From: Actinomycetota bacterium
GTDB lineage: Bacteria > Actinomycetota > Acidimicrobiia > Acidimicrobiales > Acidimicrobilacustridaceae
Length of the DNA: 41,205 bases
Reading direction: 5' to 3'
NCBI GenBank assembly: GCA_026393455.1
Contig: JAPLAE010000098.1
Span: forward strand, 1-41,205
Notes under the pieces: generated by a model
Database searches by the model: none
The model's input: only the letters and a program-made list of their open reading frames with translations
What the model was told of the DNA's origin: nothing
Program-made: the position numbers and the translations under genes
Shown here: in pieces, positions 22,821-31,568 of the stretch
How positions within the stretch are numbered: the stretch's first letter is position 1
Layout of the letters: each line of letters begins with the position of its first letter

Positions 22821-24053
22821 ATGACTCCCACCACCGTCATCGTTGGCGCGTCGCTCGCTGGAATAAACGCTGCACGAACCCTGCGGCTTCAGGGTCAGCT
22901 TGGCCCCATCGTTGTCGTTGACGCAGATCCCGAGCGGCCTTACGACCGTCCGCCGCTTTCGAAGCAGATCCTCACCGGAGAATGGGAACCAGAAAAGATT
23001 CTTCTTCCGGCGGGGAAGGAAGATCTGAACCTCGATTTCCGTCTGGGAACTCGAGCGAAGGCACTCGACCTCGCTTCGCGCCAAATCATTCTTGAGGGTC
23101 CGACTGGAGCGTTGGAAACCTCGTCGTTCGACTCGTTGGTCATTGCGAGTGGTGCATCTGCACGTCGTTTACCCGATACTGCAGGAATCGCAGGTGTGCA
23201 CGTCGTGCGCACTTTGGCCGACAGCCTTGCGTTGCGCGCAGAACTCGATGCTGGACCATTTCGTGTTGTGGTCATTGGCGCAGGATTCATCGGTGCCGAG
23301 GTCGCATCAAGCTGCCGCAAGCGCGGTCTTGACGTGACGCTGGTGGAAGCGTTGCCATTGCCACTCGAACGCATCCTCGGAGCCGAGATGGGTCAAGTCT
23401 GTGCACAGGTGCACATCGAAAACGGCGTCGACCTCAGACTCGATACAGGCGTCTTACAGATTGAAACAAGCTCAGTCGATGGCGTCGAACGCGTTCGAGC
23501 TGTTGTGTTGAGCGATGGCACAGTCGTCGAGGCCGAAGTTGTCGTCGTCGGGATTGGCGTCACAGTCAACACTCAGTGGCTCGAAGGATCTGGAATCGCA
23601 CTCGACGACGGCGTTATGTGCGACAACACGCTGCTGGCGGCCCCTGACGTCGTGGCGGCTGGTGACATTGCTCGTTATCCCAGCGCGCGGTTCGGGCGCA
23701 CGCTCCGTGTCGAACATTGGGAAACCGCAATAGCTGGTGGAGAGGCTGCTGCTCGGAGGCTCTTGGCAGAAGCGAGTGGAGAAACGCCTGCAGTGTTTGA
23801 TCCCGTGCCGTGGTTCTGGAGTGATCAATACGATCGAAAGATCCAACTTGCAGGTCGACCGATGCCAACCGATGAATGTCGGATCGTGCACGGGACCACA
23901 GCGGAATTTCGATTCGTGGCTCTCTATGGCGATGGAGACCGACTCACGGGTGTGCTGGGAATGAACCGCCCTCGTCACGTTGTGCAGCTTCGAGCGCTCT
24001 TTGATGAAGGCGTGTCTTTTTCTGAGGCTTGCGAACGAGCGGCAGCCCTCTGA
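22821..24053 (+). CDS. FAD-dependent ferredoxin reductase (putidaredoxin reductase-like)
   Basis: A 410-residue two-dinucleotide-binding flavoprotein that passes electrons from NAD(P)H to ferredoxin. The FAD site TVIVGASLAGINAA begins at residue 5, with RPPLSKQIL around 43-51, and the pyridine-nucleotide site VVVIGAGFIGAEVAS at 149-163. The FAD-closing ATPDV-like motif is AAPDVVAAGDIARY at about 274, and the C-terminal reductase domain begins PVPWFWSDQYDRKIQ. It follows the 3Fe-4S ferredoxin, so the pair is a dedicated redox module. Its stop overlaps the next start by one base (TGATG). Confidence 0.95.
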   Translation: MTPTTVIVGASLAGINAARTLRLQGQLGPIVVVDADPERPYDRPPLSKQILTGEWEPEKILLPAGKEDLNLDFRLGTRAKALDLASRQIILEGPTGALETSSFDSLVIASGASARRLPDTAGIAGVHVVRTLADSLALRAELDAGPFRVVVIGAGFIGAEVASSCRKRGLDVTLVEALPLPLERILGAEMGQVCAQVHIENGVDLRLDTGVLQIETSSVDGVERVRAVVLSDGTVVEAEVVVVGIGVTVNTQWLEGSGIALDDGVMCDNTLLAAPDVVAAGDIARYPSARFGRTLRVEHWETAIAGGEAAARRLLAEASGETPAVFDPVPWFWSDQYDRKIQLAGRPMPTDECRIVHGTTAEFRFVALYGDGDRLTGVLGMNRPRHVVQLRALFDEGVSFSEACERAAAL

Positions 24054-24559
24054 TGGCCGATGGCGCCGTAGATGAGGAACTCATCGATGAACTCGATGCG
24101 ATGGGGACGGTCATTGGCGAGGTGACTCGCGCTGAAATGCGTCGTGCAAATCTTCTGCACCGGTCGGTGTTCATCGTTGTGCGCAATGACGTCAGCGAAC
24201 TGTTGATTCATCGACGAGCGTCTTGGAAAGACCTTTGGCCTGACTCGTGGGATATCGCTGTGAGCGGCGTCGTCGCCGCCGGTGAGGCCTGGGAACTGGC
24301 GGCCGCTCGTGAACTTCTTGAAGAACTGGGAGTCTCAGCGGAACTTGCGTATCTCGGCGAGGGTTCGTACGAAGACGATGAAGTCCGTGAAGTGGCGCGT
24401 ATCTATCAGACGCGCTCGGAAGGACCATTTGACTTTGCCGACGATGAGATCGTCGAAGCGGTGTGGGTCCCCATAGATAATTTGCGTGAATGGCTAGACG
24501 GACGCCTCGTTTGCCCTGACAGCATGTCACTGGTGTTGCCAAGGCTCGACGCTCCGTGA
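24053..24559 (+). CDS. Nudix hydrolase, YfcD/IDI-like
   Basis: A 168-residue Nudix protein. The box runs from Gly72: E78, R86-E87 and E90-E91 are in the expected spacing. The region LLHRSVFIVVRND then LLIHRRASWKDLWPDSWDIA is closer to YfcD and type-1 isopentenyl diphosphate isomerase-like members than to MutT. The typical IDI cysteine is not evident, so hydrolase is preferred over isomerase. Translation is coupled to the ferredoxin reductase through TGATG. Its relation to the redox pair is unclear and may be only shared transcription. Confidence 0.85.
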   Translation: MADGAVDEELIDELDAMGTVIGEVTRAEMRRANLLHRSVFIVVRNDVSELLIHRRASWKDLWPDSWDIAVSGVVAAGEAWELAAARELLEELGVSAELAYLGEGSYEDDEVREVARIYQTRSEGPFDFADDEIVEAVWVPIDNLREWLDGRLVCPDSMSLVLPRLDAP

Positions 24560-24607
24560 GCAATCACTGCCAAATTTGGAGAGACCCTTGGACGTGCACT
24601 GCGCCGC

Positions 24608-24613
24608 TAGCCT
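24608..24613 (+). promoter_or_regulatory. -10 box of MptB-like gene, leaderless type
   Basis: TAGCCT ends 6 nt before the GTG at 24620 and supports that start. Confidence 0.45.
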
Positions 24614-24619
24614 CATTGG

Positions 24620-26278
24620 GTGCCTTCAACCTTGGAACGTGTCCGGACGGCGGTCACGACATCTCCAGAATTGCGCCGGCTTGCCGAACGTGGCCGAGCA
24701 ATTCTCCAGGGTCCTTCCGATGACCAACTGCGCCAGGAGCGAGACGAGTCGCACTGGCAGCCAACCACGATGTCGAGTTCACGTTGGTGGCAGGTCGCTC
24801 TCAGTGCCTGTAGCGGGCTTCTTGGCGCGACCGTTATTGCTGCATCGGCGCCGCAATGGCGTTTGGCCGTTCCAACATGGCGTCTGACAATCCCGGGAAT
24901 CGCGCATCCCGGAACCTCAACTCAGTCGACGTTCTGGTTTTTCATCGGTCTCGTATTGCTTGCGAGTGGCTGGCTTGGTCTTGTTCATTGCGCGGGACGC
25001 ATTACTGATCGTCGCCGAGCGGTCATCATCATTGGTGCCGTCATTGCACTCTGGGCGATTCCTGTTTCGTTGGGCCCACCCCTGCTTTCGAATGATGTTT
25101 ACAGCTATGTCGCTCAGGGCGAGATGGCGAGTCGAGGAATCGACCCAAGTTCTGTTGGCCCCGTAGAACTTGGGCGCAACGACTTCACCAGTGGAGCTGA
25201 TCCAGTATGGCGTTCGGCGCCCGCGCCCTATGGACCGGTCGCGGTGATTGCTGCATGGTCAGCAGTTCAATTCGCAGGGCATAATCAGGTAGCAGCGATC
25301 AACTTTTACCGGCTGATTGTTTGGATTGGCGTCATCATGGCGGCGATTGGGATCGGCATGATCGCGGTTGGCAATGGGCTTTCGGCGGCAGTTGCTATCG
25401 CCATTGGAATCGGAAATCCGATAATGATCGTGCATGTCGTTGGTGGGGTACACAACGACGCGCTCATGTTCGGTTTGCTAGCGCTCGGGCTTGCCGCGGC
25501 CCAGCGCGACCGGAAAAAACTTGCGGTTGCACTGATTACTGCAGCAACAGCCGTAAAACTCCCTGCAGCAATAGGTTTGCTCTACCTCGGTTGGTGTTGG
25601 CGCGGTGCAGTTGCCACGTGGAAGGAACGGGTTGTCTCGACAGTCGCAGTATTTACAGCGTCAGTAGTGGCGATCGTGTTGGGTTGCGTCGCAGTTGGAC
25701 TCGGCCCGGGGTGGATCACGGCGTTGAAAAGTACCGGAAAAGTCAACGACACGTATTCACCGACGACCAAAATCGGCTTCAGTATCGCTGAGGTTCTTAA
25801 CGCCCTCGGCCTTCATGTCGACGGCCAACTTCTTGCTTCGGGAGTCCGGGCGTTAGGCCTCCTCGCAACAGCAGTTGTTGCATTCGTGATGTTGATGCGA
25901 AGCCCACGTGTTGGAGTTATTAAAGCAACCGGAGTCATGCTCGTTGCGTACATCTTGCTTGGGCCAGTGATCTGGCCGTGGTACCTCGTCACCGGTTTCG
26001 CACTTTTGGCAGCCTGTGGCCTTGGTCGATATCGGCCCTCGTATCTTGTCGTGTGTGTCGCTGCGAGTTTCTTCGTGTGGCCAACCTCGGTGGTTTCGAT
26101 GGGCTCCCTCGGAAACAACTATCAACATCTGCGTGGTCTCGGTGTTGTGCTTGCTGTCATAGCGCTGGCTTGGGGCGCACAACGCTTCGCGAGCCGCTGG
26201 GAACGCCGCTACTACGGGATGAGTGACTTGGAGCGCGATCTAGCGGTGTCGAGCAGTCAGACGGGCGCTGGAGTATGA
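24620..26278 (+). CDS. MptB-like polyprenol-phosphate mannose-dependent mannosyltransferase
   Basis: A 552-residue GT-C membrane glycosyltransferase with about 13 hydrophobic segments. The first loop holds PPLLSNDVYSYVAQGEMASR, a signature of actinobacterial MptA/MptB-type alpha-1,6-mannosyltransferases, with the acidic catalytic residue in NDVYSY. Later conserved parts are YGPVAVIAAW, HNDALMFGLLALGLA and TAVKLPAAIGLLYL. These enzymes extend lipid-linked mannan outside the membrane using polyprenyl-phosphate mannose. The N-terminal ~50 residues are cytoplasmic and charged. GTG 24620 is placed by TAGCCT six bases ahead. The acceptor glycolipid in this organism is unknown. Confidence 0.88.
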   Translation: MPSTLERVRTAVTTSPELRRLAERGRAILQGPSDDQLRQERDESHWQPTTMSSSRWWQVALSACSGLLGATVIAASAPQWRLAVPTWRLTIPGIAHPGTSTQSTFWFFIGLVLLASGWLGLVHCAGRITDRRRAVIIIGAVIALWAIPVSLGPPLLSNDVYSYVAQGEMASRGIDPSSVGPVELGRNDFTSGADPVWRSAPAPYGPVAVIAAWSAVQFAGHNQVAAINFYRLIVWIGVIMAAIGIGMIAVGNGLSAAVAIAIGIGNPIMIVHVVGGVHNDALMFGLLALGLAAAQRDRKKLAVALITAATAVKLPAAIGLLYLGWCWRGAVATWKERVVSTVAVFTASVVAIVLGCVAVGLGPGWITALKSTGKVNDTYSPTTKIGFSIAEVLNALGLHVDGQLLASGVRALGLLATAVVAFVMLMRSPRVGVIKATGVMLVAYILLGPVIWPWYLVTGFALLAACGLGRYRPSYLVVCVAASFFVWPTSVVSMGSLGNNYQHLRGLGVVLAVIALAWGAQRFASRWERRYYGMSDLERDLAVSSSQTGAGV

Positions 26279-26335
26279 AAACTCTTAATTTTTGTTGCTA
26301 GCTGACGGCGCGGTCGAGGGAAACTGCTTCGGCTA

Positions 26336-28972
26336 TTACCTGTGAAGAAGTATTCGAGACAACCTCTGTGATTCTCGTTGACGGAGGGCGAGATTCACCT
26401 CGAGTCGTTCAAGATGCTGGGCAAGAATTTTGTCGCCTTGAGGAACTTCATGAGTCTCAAAAAATGCGAACACCTCTGCAGCGACACTTGGTTTCGACAG
26501 GCCGCGAATTCCCTCAAGAAAGCGAGCGATGGAATTTGATGGAAGTCGCGTTGTGATTGCATCCCACTCTGAACTGACGAAGGACCACGCAATCTCACCA
26601 GCGTCTCGATTCGAGAGCGCACGGCGAAGGAGAAGTGGAGCGTTTTGGCTTCTGACCTCGTCGGTGAGGGACATTCGGACAAGGCGAGCGATGAGGTCGG
26701 ATTGGGGGAAATCAGCGAGCGCTCCGAGGTAACGGAGTTCTTCCTGTGGCGTCGAGGCGGCCTTCATTCGTTTGATGAAGTCATCGAATTCCCCGGAGGA
26801 CCCTGTGGCTGCGACGATATTTACCGATGCTGCGACCAAGGCCGGGTCTGGTTCCAGGGCTTCGATCGTAAGAAGAACGCGTGCTCGTGACTGAACATCG
26901 AGATCGCCGCCGATAGTTCCAAGTGCTTCGAACAACACGCCACGTAACGCGCGGTCTCGGTCAGAGTCATCGGATTTTGGTTCCGCTCCGAGCCGTTCGT
27001 ATGCAGAACCGATGATGCCGCGAACACGCGTGCGAAGTGCTGAGCGGGCATCCCCATCTACAACACGATCAAGCGCGTTGAGGCCCGCAACGATTCGCTG
27101 CCACACGGAGAGATCGGTTTCATCGTTGAATGCTTCCGCCATTTCGAGAAAGTCGTGGGCTTCGAGGTCTCCGGCGAGTACCGAAGCCCAAATGTCATCG
27201 ACCAATCCATAGCGTTCAATCGCAGAGAGCTCGGTTTGGGCGTGGGCGATGAGCGCAGACCGGAGGTCAGGTGCGTACTTGGCCCGATAAAAGCCGGTGC
27301 CTTCGGTGTTGGCCAAAACCCACGTGGCCGGTTCGACGAGTTCGATGTCGATTGAGCGTTGGTCAAGTAAGACCTTTTCGAATGTGATGACGCCGTCGAT
27401 TGCGCTTCGCTGAGAAAAGATCAGCGGAACAATCCATAGAGCGGCGTCATCGTGAGTGGGAATGGTTGATTCGCCGTCGCCTAGATCTCCGGCATAACCA
27501 AAGCGATGTTGCGAGATCCGCAGCGTGCGCCCGTCGTTCACGGTTTCGATGGAAAGAACCGGGTAGCCGCCCTGGAAGATCCATGAATCCATGATTCGGC
27601 GCACAGGTTCACCAGTGGCCGATTCGATCGCATCCCAGAGATCGGTGGTCTCGGTGTTTCCGAACGCATGGTGGCTGAGGTACTGGCGGATACCTGATTG
27701 GAACTGTGCTTCGCCAAGATATTGCTCGAGCATGCGAACGACTGCTGCGCCCTTTTCGTAGGTGAGGATGTCAAACATCCCCTCCGCATCAGCCGGAGAG
27801 ATCACGGGGTATTCGATAGGTCGCGTGCTGGTAAGTGAATCGGTATCGAACGCAGCAGTGCGTGAAAGTCCGAATGTTGTCCAACGATCCCACTGCGGAC
27901 GGAATGCATCAGTTGCATGCATCTCCATGAATGTGGCAAAAGCTTCGTTGAGCCAAATGCCATTCCACCACTTCATGGTGACGAGGTCACCGAACCACAT
28001 GTGAGCGAGTTCGTGATTGATGACGTCAGTCACGTTGAGCAGTTCAGCTTGTGTCGTTGTTGCGGGATCAACAAGGAGGAGGATTTCGCGGAAGGTCACA
28101 CATCCGAGGTTCTCCATGGCTCCGAAGGCAAAGTCTGGAACTGCAACGAGGTCGAGTTTGTCGCCTGGATAGGCGATTCCGTAGTAGTTCGCGAAGTGTC
28201 GGAGGCAAAACTCTCCGACTTCTAATGCGTACGCGGTGAGGTGGCGCTTTCCCTTCGGAAAGATCACGCGCATCGGGATCCCATCGACGTCGACGGGATC
28301 AGTCGCTTCAAGCGGGCCGACAATGAACGCGACGAGGTACGTGGACATCACGATGGTTTCGGCAAACCGCACTATGTGCTTGCCGGGTCGATTGGGTACG
28401 GCTGTTCGAGAGATCTCGCGTGCGTTCGATACAGCAAAGAGTTCTTCATCGACGACGAGAGAGATGGCGAAGGATGCTTTGTGATCGGGTTCGTCCCAGC
28501 ATGGAAAAGCTCGGCGAGCATCGGTCGCTTCAAATTGCGTCGTAGCGATGACCTGTTCGATTCCGTCGGTGTCGGAGAATGTCGAGCGGTAAAAGCCGCG
28601 GAGTTTGTCGTTTAATGCCCCGGTAAATCGGATTCGGAGATGGGCCTCGCCGGCAGAAAGGGCTCGGCTTAGCGTGAAGGTGACTCGTTCCGTCTCAGGA
28701 TCAAGAGCAACCTGAGTGACGGCAATGGTGGGGGCGTCGTCGGCCAGCGAACCTTCGACGACCTCGGCAGCAAGGATGTCGAGATCGAGCGCGTTGCATG
28801 AGATTGTCTCGGTTGATGCAGAAATCAAGAGATCAATCGTCACCTCGCCGGCGAAGGTGGCCGTATCGAGATCGGGCTCCAGAGTCAGGTCATAACGAAC
28901 GGGACGAACTGGGCCAGGAAGTCTGAAAGGGTTGGCATCGTTGGAGAGGTGGGGGAGTTCAGTGTCGGTCAC
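26336..28972 (-). CDS. pepN: Aminopeptidase N (M1 metallopeptidase)
   Basis: An 878-residue M1-family aminopeptidase. The exopeptidase motif GAMEN is at 284-288, and the zinc site HELAH at 320-324 is followed by Glu343 in WLNEAFATF, the exact HExxH-x18-E spacing. The N-terminal beta domain (VRPVRYDLTLEPDLDTATFA) and the large C-terminal helical ERAP1-like domain are complete. No signal peptide, so it is cytoplasmic and trims N-terminal residues of peptides. GTG 28972 is supported by TACGCT six bases upstream, which overlaps the opposite-strand box of the adenosine kinase gene. Intergenic 26279-26335 holds nothing recognisable. Confidence 0.97.
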   Translation of the reverse strand: MTDTELPHLSNDANPFRLPGPVRPVRYDLTLEPDLDTATFAGEVTIDLLISASTETISCNALDLDILAAEVVEGSLADDAPTIAVTQVALDPETERVTFTLSRALSAGEAHLRIRFTGALNDKLRGFYRSTFSDTDGIEQVIATTQFEATDARRAFPCWDEPDHKASFAISLVVDEELFAVSNAREISRTAVPNRPGKHIVRFAETIVMSTYLVAFIVGPLEATDPVDVDGIPMRVIFPKGKRHLTAYALEVGEFCLRHFANYYGIAYPGDKLDLVAVPDFAFGAMENLGCVTFREILLLVDPATTTQAELLNVTDVINHELAHMWFGDLVTMKWWNGIWLNEAFATFMEMHATDAFRPQWDRWTTFGLSRTAAFDTDSLTSTRPIEYPVISPADAEGMFDILTYEKGAAVVRMLEQYLGEAQFQSGIRQYLSHHAFGNTETTDLWDAIESATGEPVRRIMDSWIFQGGYPVLSIETVNDGRTLRISQHRFGYAGDLGDGESTIPTHDDAALWIVPLIFSQRSAIDGVITFEKVLLDQRSIDIELVEPATWVLANTEGTGFYRAKYAPDLRSALIAHAQTELSAIERYGLVDDIWASVLAGDLEAHDFLEMAEAFNDETDLSVWQRIVAGLNALDRVVDGDARSALRTRVRGIIGSAYERLGAEPKSDDSDRDRALRGVLFEALGTIGGDLDVQSRARVLLTIEALEPDPALVAASVNIVAATGSSGEFDDFIKRMKAASTPQEELRYLGALADFPQSDLIARLVRMSLTDEVRSQNAPLLLRRALSNRDAGEIAWSFVSSEWDAITTRLPSNSIARFLEGIRGLSKPSVAAEVFAFFETHEVPQGDKILAQHLERLEVNLALRQRESQRLSRILLHR

Positions 28973-28978
28973 TTCGCC

Positions 28979-28984
28979 AGCGTA
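28979..28984 (-). promoter_or_regulatory. -10 box of aminopeptidase N gene, leaderless type
   Basis: TACGCT on the minus strand ends 6 nt before GTG 28972. It shares two bases with the opposite-strand TAGGGT box of the adenosine kinase gene. Confidence 0.45.
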
Positions 28985-28988
28985 GGGT
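28983..28988 (+). promoter_or_regulatory. -10 box of adenosine kinase gene, leaderless type
   Basis: TAGGGT ends 8 nt before ATG 28997 and overlaps the divergent aminopeptidase box by two bases. Confidence 0.45.
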
Positions 28989-28996
28989 CGGTCGCC

Positions 28997-30013
28997 ATGA
29001 CTGCGCTTCTTCCTCCCTCAGACCGAGCCCTTGATGTTCTGTGTATTGGCAACGCCATTGTCGATGTACTGGCCACTACCGATGACGCCTTCTTGGAAGA
29101 CCACGGAATGGTGAAGGGCTCCATGCAAATCACCGATCCCGATCGTGCTCGAACCATCTATGCCGCTATGCCTCCAGCGGTCGAAATGTCTGGCGGTTCC
29201 GCTGCGAATACGGCTGCGGGTTTAGCGTCGCTCGGACTCTCTGCCGCTTTTATTGGCAAAGTAGCGGAGGACGAGCTCGGTGAAGTTTTTGCTCACGACA
29301 TCAGAGCCGCCGGCGTCGCCTTCCACGGGTTCGCAGCGTCGGGTGTCGACGCTGCTGCGGGAACTGCTCGCTGCTTGATCTGTGTGACTCCCGATGCCCA
29401 ACGCACGATGAATACCTCACTTGGTGTTGCGGGTCAGCTGACATCCGACGACGTAGATCTCTCTCTGGTCCCGACCGCTCGAGTTGTGTACCTCGAGGGT
29501 TATTTGTGGGATGAACCTGCTGCGAAGAGCGCGCTTCGAAACGTGATGGGTTGGGCAGCGGAGGCAGGAACTCGCGTAGCGTTTTCGCTCTCTGACGGGT
29601 TCTGTGTCGACCGACATCGAGCGGAGTTCCTCGAAATTGTTGAACACCACGTCGATATCTTGTTTGCTAATGAAGATGAGATCTGTTCGCTTTATGAGGT
29701 TTCAGATTTCGACGAAGCAGCTCGGAGAGTCGCCGGGCATTGCGCGATCGCGTGTCTGACACGAGGCGAAGCGGGATCAGTCATTATTTCGTCCTCGGGT
29801 GAGCGCTTTGACATTCCTGTGGTCGCTGCTGACCTCGTCGACACCACCGGCGCTGGAGATCTCTACGCCGCTGGCTTCCTTTCAGGATGGGTTTCCGGTG
29901 CCGATCTTGAAACATCAGGACGTACGGCGTCCATCGTTGCTGCCGAAGCAATCTCACACATGGGTGCGCGGCCACAGATCAATCTCACAGCCTTGGTGAA
30001 GGGTGCGTTATGA
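28997..30013 (+). CDS. Adenosine kinase-like PfkB-family sugar kinase
   Basis: A 338-residue ribokinase-fold enzyme. The N-terminal part DVLCIGNAIVDVLATTDDAF and GMVKGSMQITD is characteristic of bacterial adenosine kinases, MSGGSAANTAAGLASLG is the sugar-binding motif, and DTTGAGDLYAAGFLSG near residue 285 holds the catalytic aspartate and anion hole. It would phosphorylate adenosine to AMP in purine salvage. ATG 28997 is fixed by TAGGGT eight bases ahead. Its last codon overlaps the ATG of the next gene (ATGA), so it is coupled to a dienoyl-CoA isomerase with no obvious metabolic link. Confidence 0.9.
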   Translation: MTALLPPSDRALDVLCIGNAIVDVLATTDDAFLEDHGMVKGSMQITDPDRARTIYAAMPPAVEMSGGSAANTAAGLASLGLSAAFIGKVAEDELGEVFAHDIRAAGVAFHGFAASGVDAAAGTARCLICVTPDAQRTMNTSLGVAGQLTSDDVDLSLVPTARVVYLEGYLWDEPAAKSALRNVMGWAAEAGTRVAFSLSDGFCVDRHRAEFLEIVEHHVDILFANEDEICSLYEVSDFDEAARRVAGHCAIACLTRGEAGSVIISSSGERFDIPVVAADLVDTTGAGDLYAAGFLSGWVSGADLETSGRTASIVAAEAISHMGARPQINLTALVKGAL

Positions 30014-30855
30014 GTGACAGCTGTTTCGATGTTGAGGTGACGAACAAGGTCGGCCATATCCGTCTGAATCGTCCCGACCAGCTCAATTCGATGGTGCGCG
30101 AGTTCTGGGTTGAACTTCCCGAAATTGTGCGAAGCCTCGATGCTCGTGGCGATGTTCGTGCAATCGTGGTTTCATCAACCGGCCGTCACTTTTGCGCCGG
30201 CATGGACCTTGGTGTCTTTACTTCTGGTGATACCGCAATCACTCCAGGTGATGCCGACGAAATGGGACGGGTTCGAGCCCGACTTCGCCAGACCGCGCTC
30301 ATGTTGCAAGAAAGTTTTACGGCATTCGAAAAAGCGCGTATGCCCGTTCTGGCAGCGATTCAAGGTGGGTGCATTGGTGGGGCGGTAGACATGGTCACTG
30401 CCGCAGATATGCGGTACGCGTCCGCCGATGCCTTCTTTGTGATCCAGGAGATCAATATTGGGATGACCGCCGATGTGGGCACATTGCAACGTCTCCCGAA
30501 GATCATCCCTGACGGTGTCGCACGTGAACTTGCTTACACAGGTCGTCGAATGTCAGCGCAACGCGCACTCGAGGTTGGGCTCGTGAATCAGGTATTCCCC
30601 ACTCACGAGGAACTCGTCGCTGGTGTGCTTGAGATCGCCAGCGAAATCGCTTCAAAGAGTCCGCTTGCGGTCTGGGGAACCAAAGAGATGTTGCTGTACT
30701 CGCGCGACCACAGTGTTGCCGACGGCCTTAATCACATTGCTACTTGGCAAACAGGAATGTTTCAGCCATCGGACATGGTTGAGTCATTTGCGGCGAAAGC
30801 AGAAGGCCGCGAGACGAATTTCCCCGACCTGCTGCCTGTGCCGAAAGAGTTCTAA
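30010..30855 (+). CDS. Delta(3,5)-Delta(2,4)-dienoyl-CoA isomerase-like crotonase
   Basis: A 281-residue crotonase whose active site matches dienoyl-CoA isomerase (ECH1), not hydratase. Oxyanion-hole segments are HFCAGMDLGVF and IQGGCIGGAVDMVTAADMRY. Acidic residues Asp127, Glu147 and Asp155 have spacings of 20 and 8, identical to Asp176, Glu196 and Asp204 of the rat enzyme, and the following ADVGTLQRLPK is an ECH1 hallmark. The enzyme shifts conjugated double bonds while degrading unsaturated fatty acids with odd-numbered double bonds. It overlaps the adenosine kinase stop by 4 bp and ends 12 bp from the convergent split gene. Confidence 0.92.
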   Translation: MSDSCFDVEVTNKVGHIRLNRPDQLNSMVREFWVELPEIVRSLDARGDVRAIVVSSTGRHFCAGMDLGVFTSGDTAITPGDADEMGRVRARLRQTALMLQESFTAFEKARMPVLAAIQGGCIGGAVDMVTAADMRYASADAFFVIQEINIGMTADVGTLQRLPKIIPDGVARELAYTGRRMSAQRALEVGLVNQVFPTHEELVAGVLEIASEIASKSPLAVWGTKEMLLYSRDHSVADGLNHIATWQTGMFQPSDMVESFAAKAEGRETNFPDLLPVPKEF

Positions 30856-30867
30856 TTCAGCGGTTGG

Positions 30868-31056
30868 CTAGTCGTGCTGTTCGATCGCGGGAAGAAAATC
30901 CCACGCGAGGTCTCCAACCTTCACGAGGATCGACGAGATCCAACCGCCCATGGCTCCGAGGTTGCCATCAAGTCGAGCTCCATCCGCCAGCGTTTCTTCG
31001 TCGACTTCGTAACTTCCTTCGTAGCTCACTTCGATTGCGTACTCGGGGTCATCGAA
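30868..31056 (-). pseudogene. C-terminal part of frameshifted gene, unknown function
   Basis: Sixty-two codons continuing, one base out of frame, the gene at 31049-31390. The segment starts FDDPEYAIEVSYEGSYEVDE and ends DFLPAIEQHD. Codon choice and composition look like real coding sequence up to a TAG 12 bp from the convergent isomerase gene. No good start codon or ribosome-binding site exists at its beginning. Together the two parts would make a protein of about 174 residues. The frame could be restored by one base change near 31051-31060, by programmed slippage at CTT-CGA-TGA, or by correcting a sequencing error. Confidence 0.6.
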
Positions 31057-31390
31057 GCGCAGCGATGAGTGCTGCGGGGTCAGGCGCTGATGACAACCGT
31101 TGAACACGCAGAACGAGTTCAATGTCGATACGTGGCGCTTCGTCAAAGGATTCACCGATGTACCACGAGCGGTAAGCGGTCTGTGCCCATGTTGGCCATG
31201 TGAGGGTGAGGTCGGCCTGAACCCGGGGCGGTATTCCTTCTCCCGGAAGTCCATAAGTGGTCTCCCAAGTCATGTCGCCTAGGAGCATGTCCATGTTGAA
31301 TCGCTCTTCGAACGCCTGTCGCTCAAGCATTGCGCCTTCGAACGCGTCGCGAAGGGCGCCGATGGCATCAGTAAACACATGGTCGAGCAC
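31049..31390 (-). CDS. N-terminal part of frameshifted gene, unknown function
   Basis: Reads MLDHVFTDAIGALRDAFEGA and continues 113 residues, with MLLGDMTWETTYGLPGEGIP and a beta-rich section LTLTWPTWAQTAYRSWYIGE, to a TGA at 31049. The stop falls in the middle of otherwise continuous coding sequence; the rest is in the +1 frame at 30868-31056. I do not recognise the family. The pattern of alternating hydrophobic strands with acidic loops could be a ligand-binding or immunity-type beta sandwich, but that is speculation. No clear ribosome-binding site is seen. The 178-bp gap upstream (31391-31568) holds no other gene. Confidence 0.65.
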   Translation of the reverse strand: MLDHVFTDAIGALRDAFEGAMLERQAFEERFNMDMLLGDMTWETTYGLPGEGIPPRVQADLTLTWPTWAQTAYRSWYIGESFDEAPRIDIELVLRVQRLSSAPDPAALIAALR

Positions 31391-31568
31391 GGTTTGACCC
31401 TATCGGCCTTGTTGGTGTCGGGCCGAGTCTGCGGCGATGATAGTGATGTGGTCTGTCCCGAAATTGAATGGTCTCTGCGATAGTTTCAGCGCAGGTCATT
31501 CCTTGGAGATAGACCTACAACCGACGTTCGGTCCCTCCTAATTCTCCAGCCAACCGGGAAGCCCCTCC

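Noticed and set aside
24053-24559. Isopentenyl diphosphate isomerase
   Set aside because: The general resemblance is there but the protein has a full Nudix box and I could not find the isomerase cysteine motif.
31391-31568. Riboswitch or small RNA in the 178-bp gap before the MBOAT gene
   Set aside because: I found no known motif, strong hairpin or conserved-looking block there.
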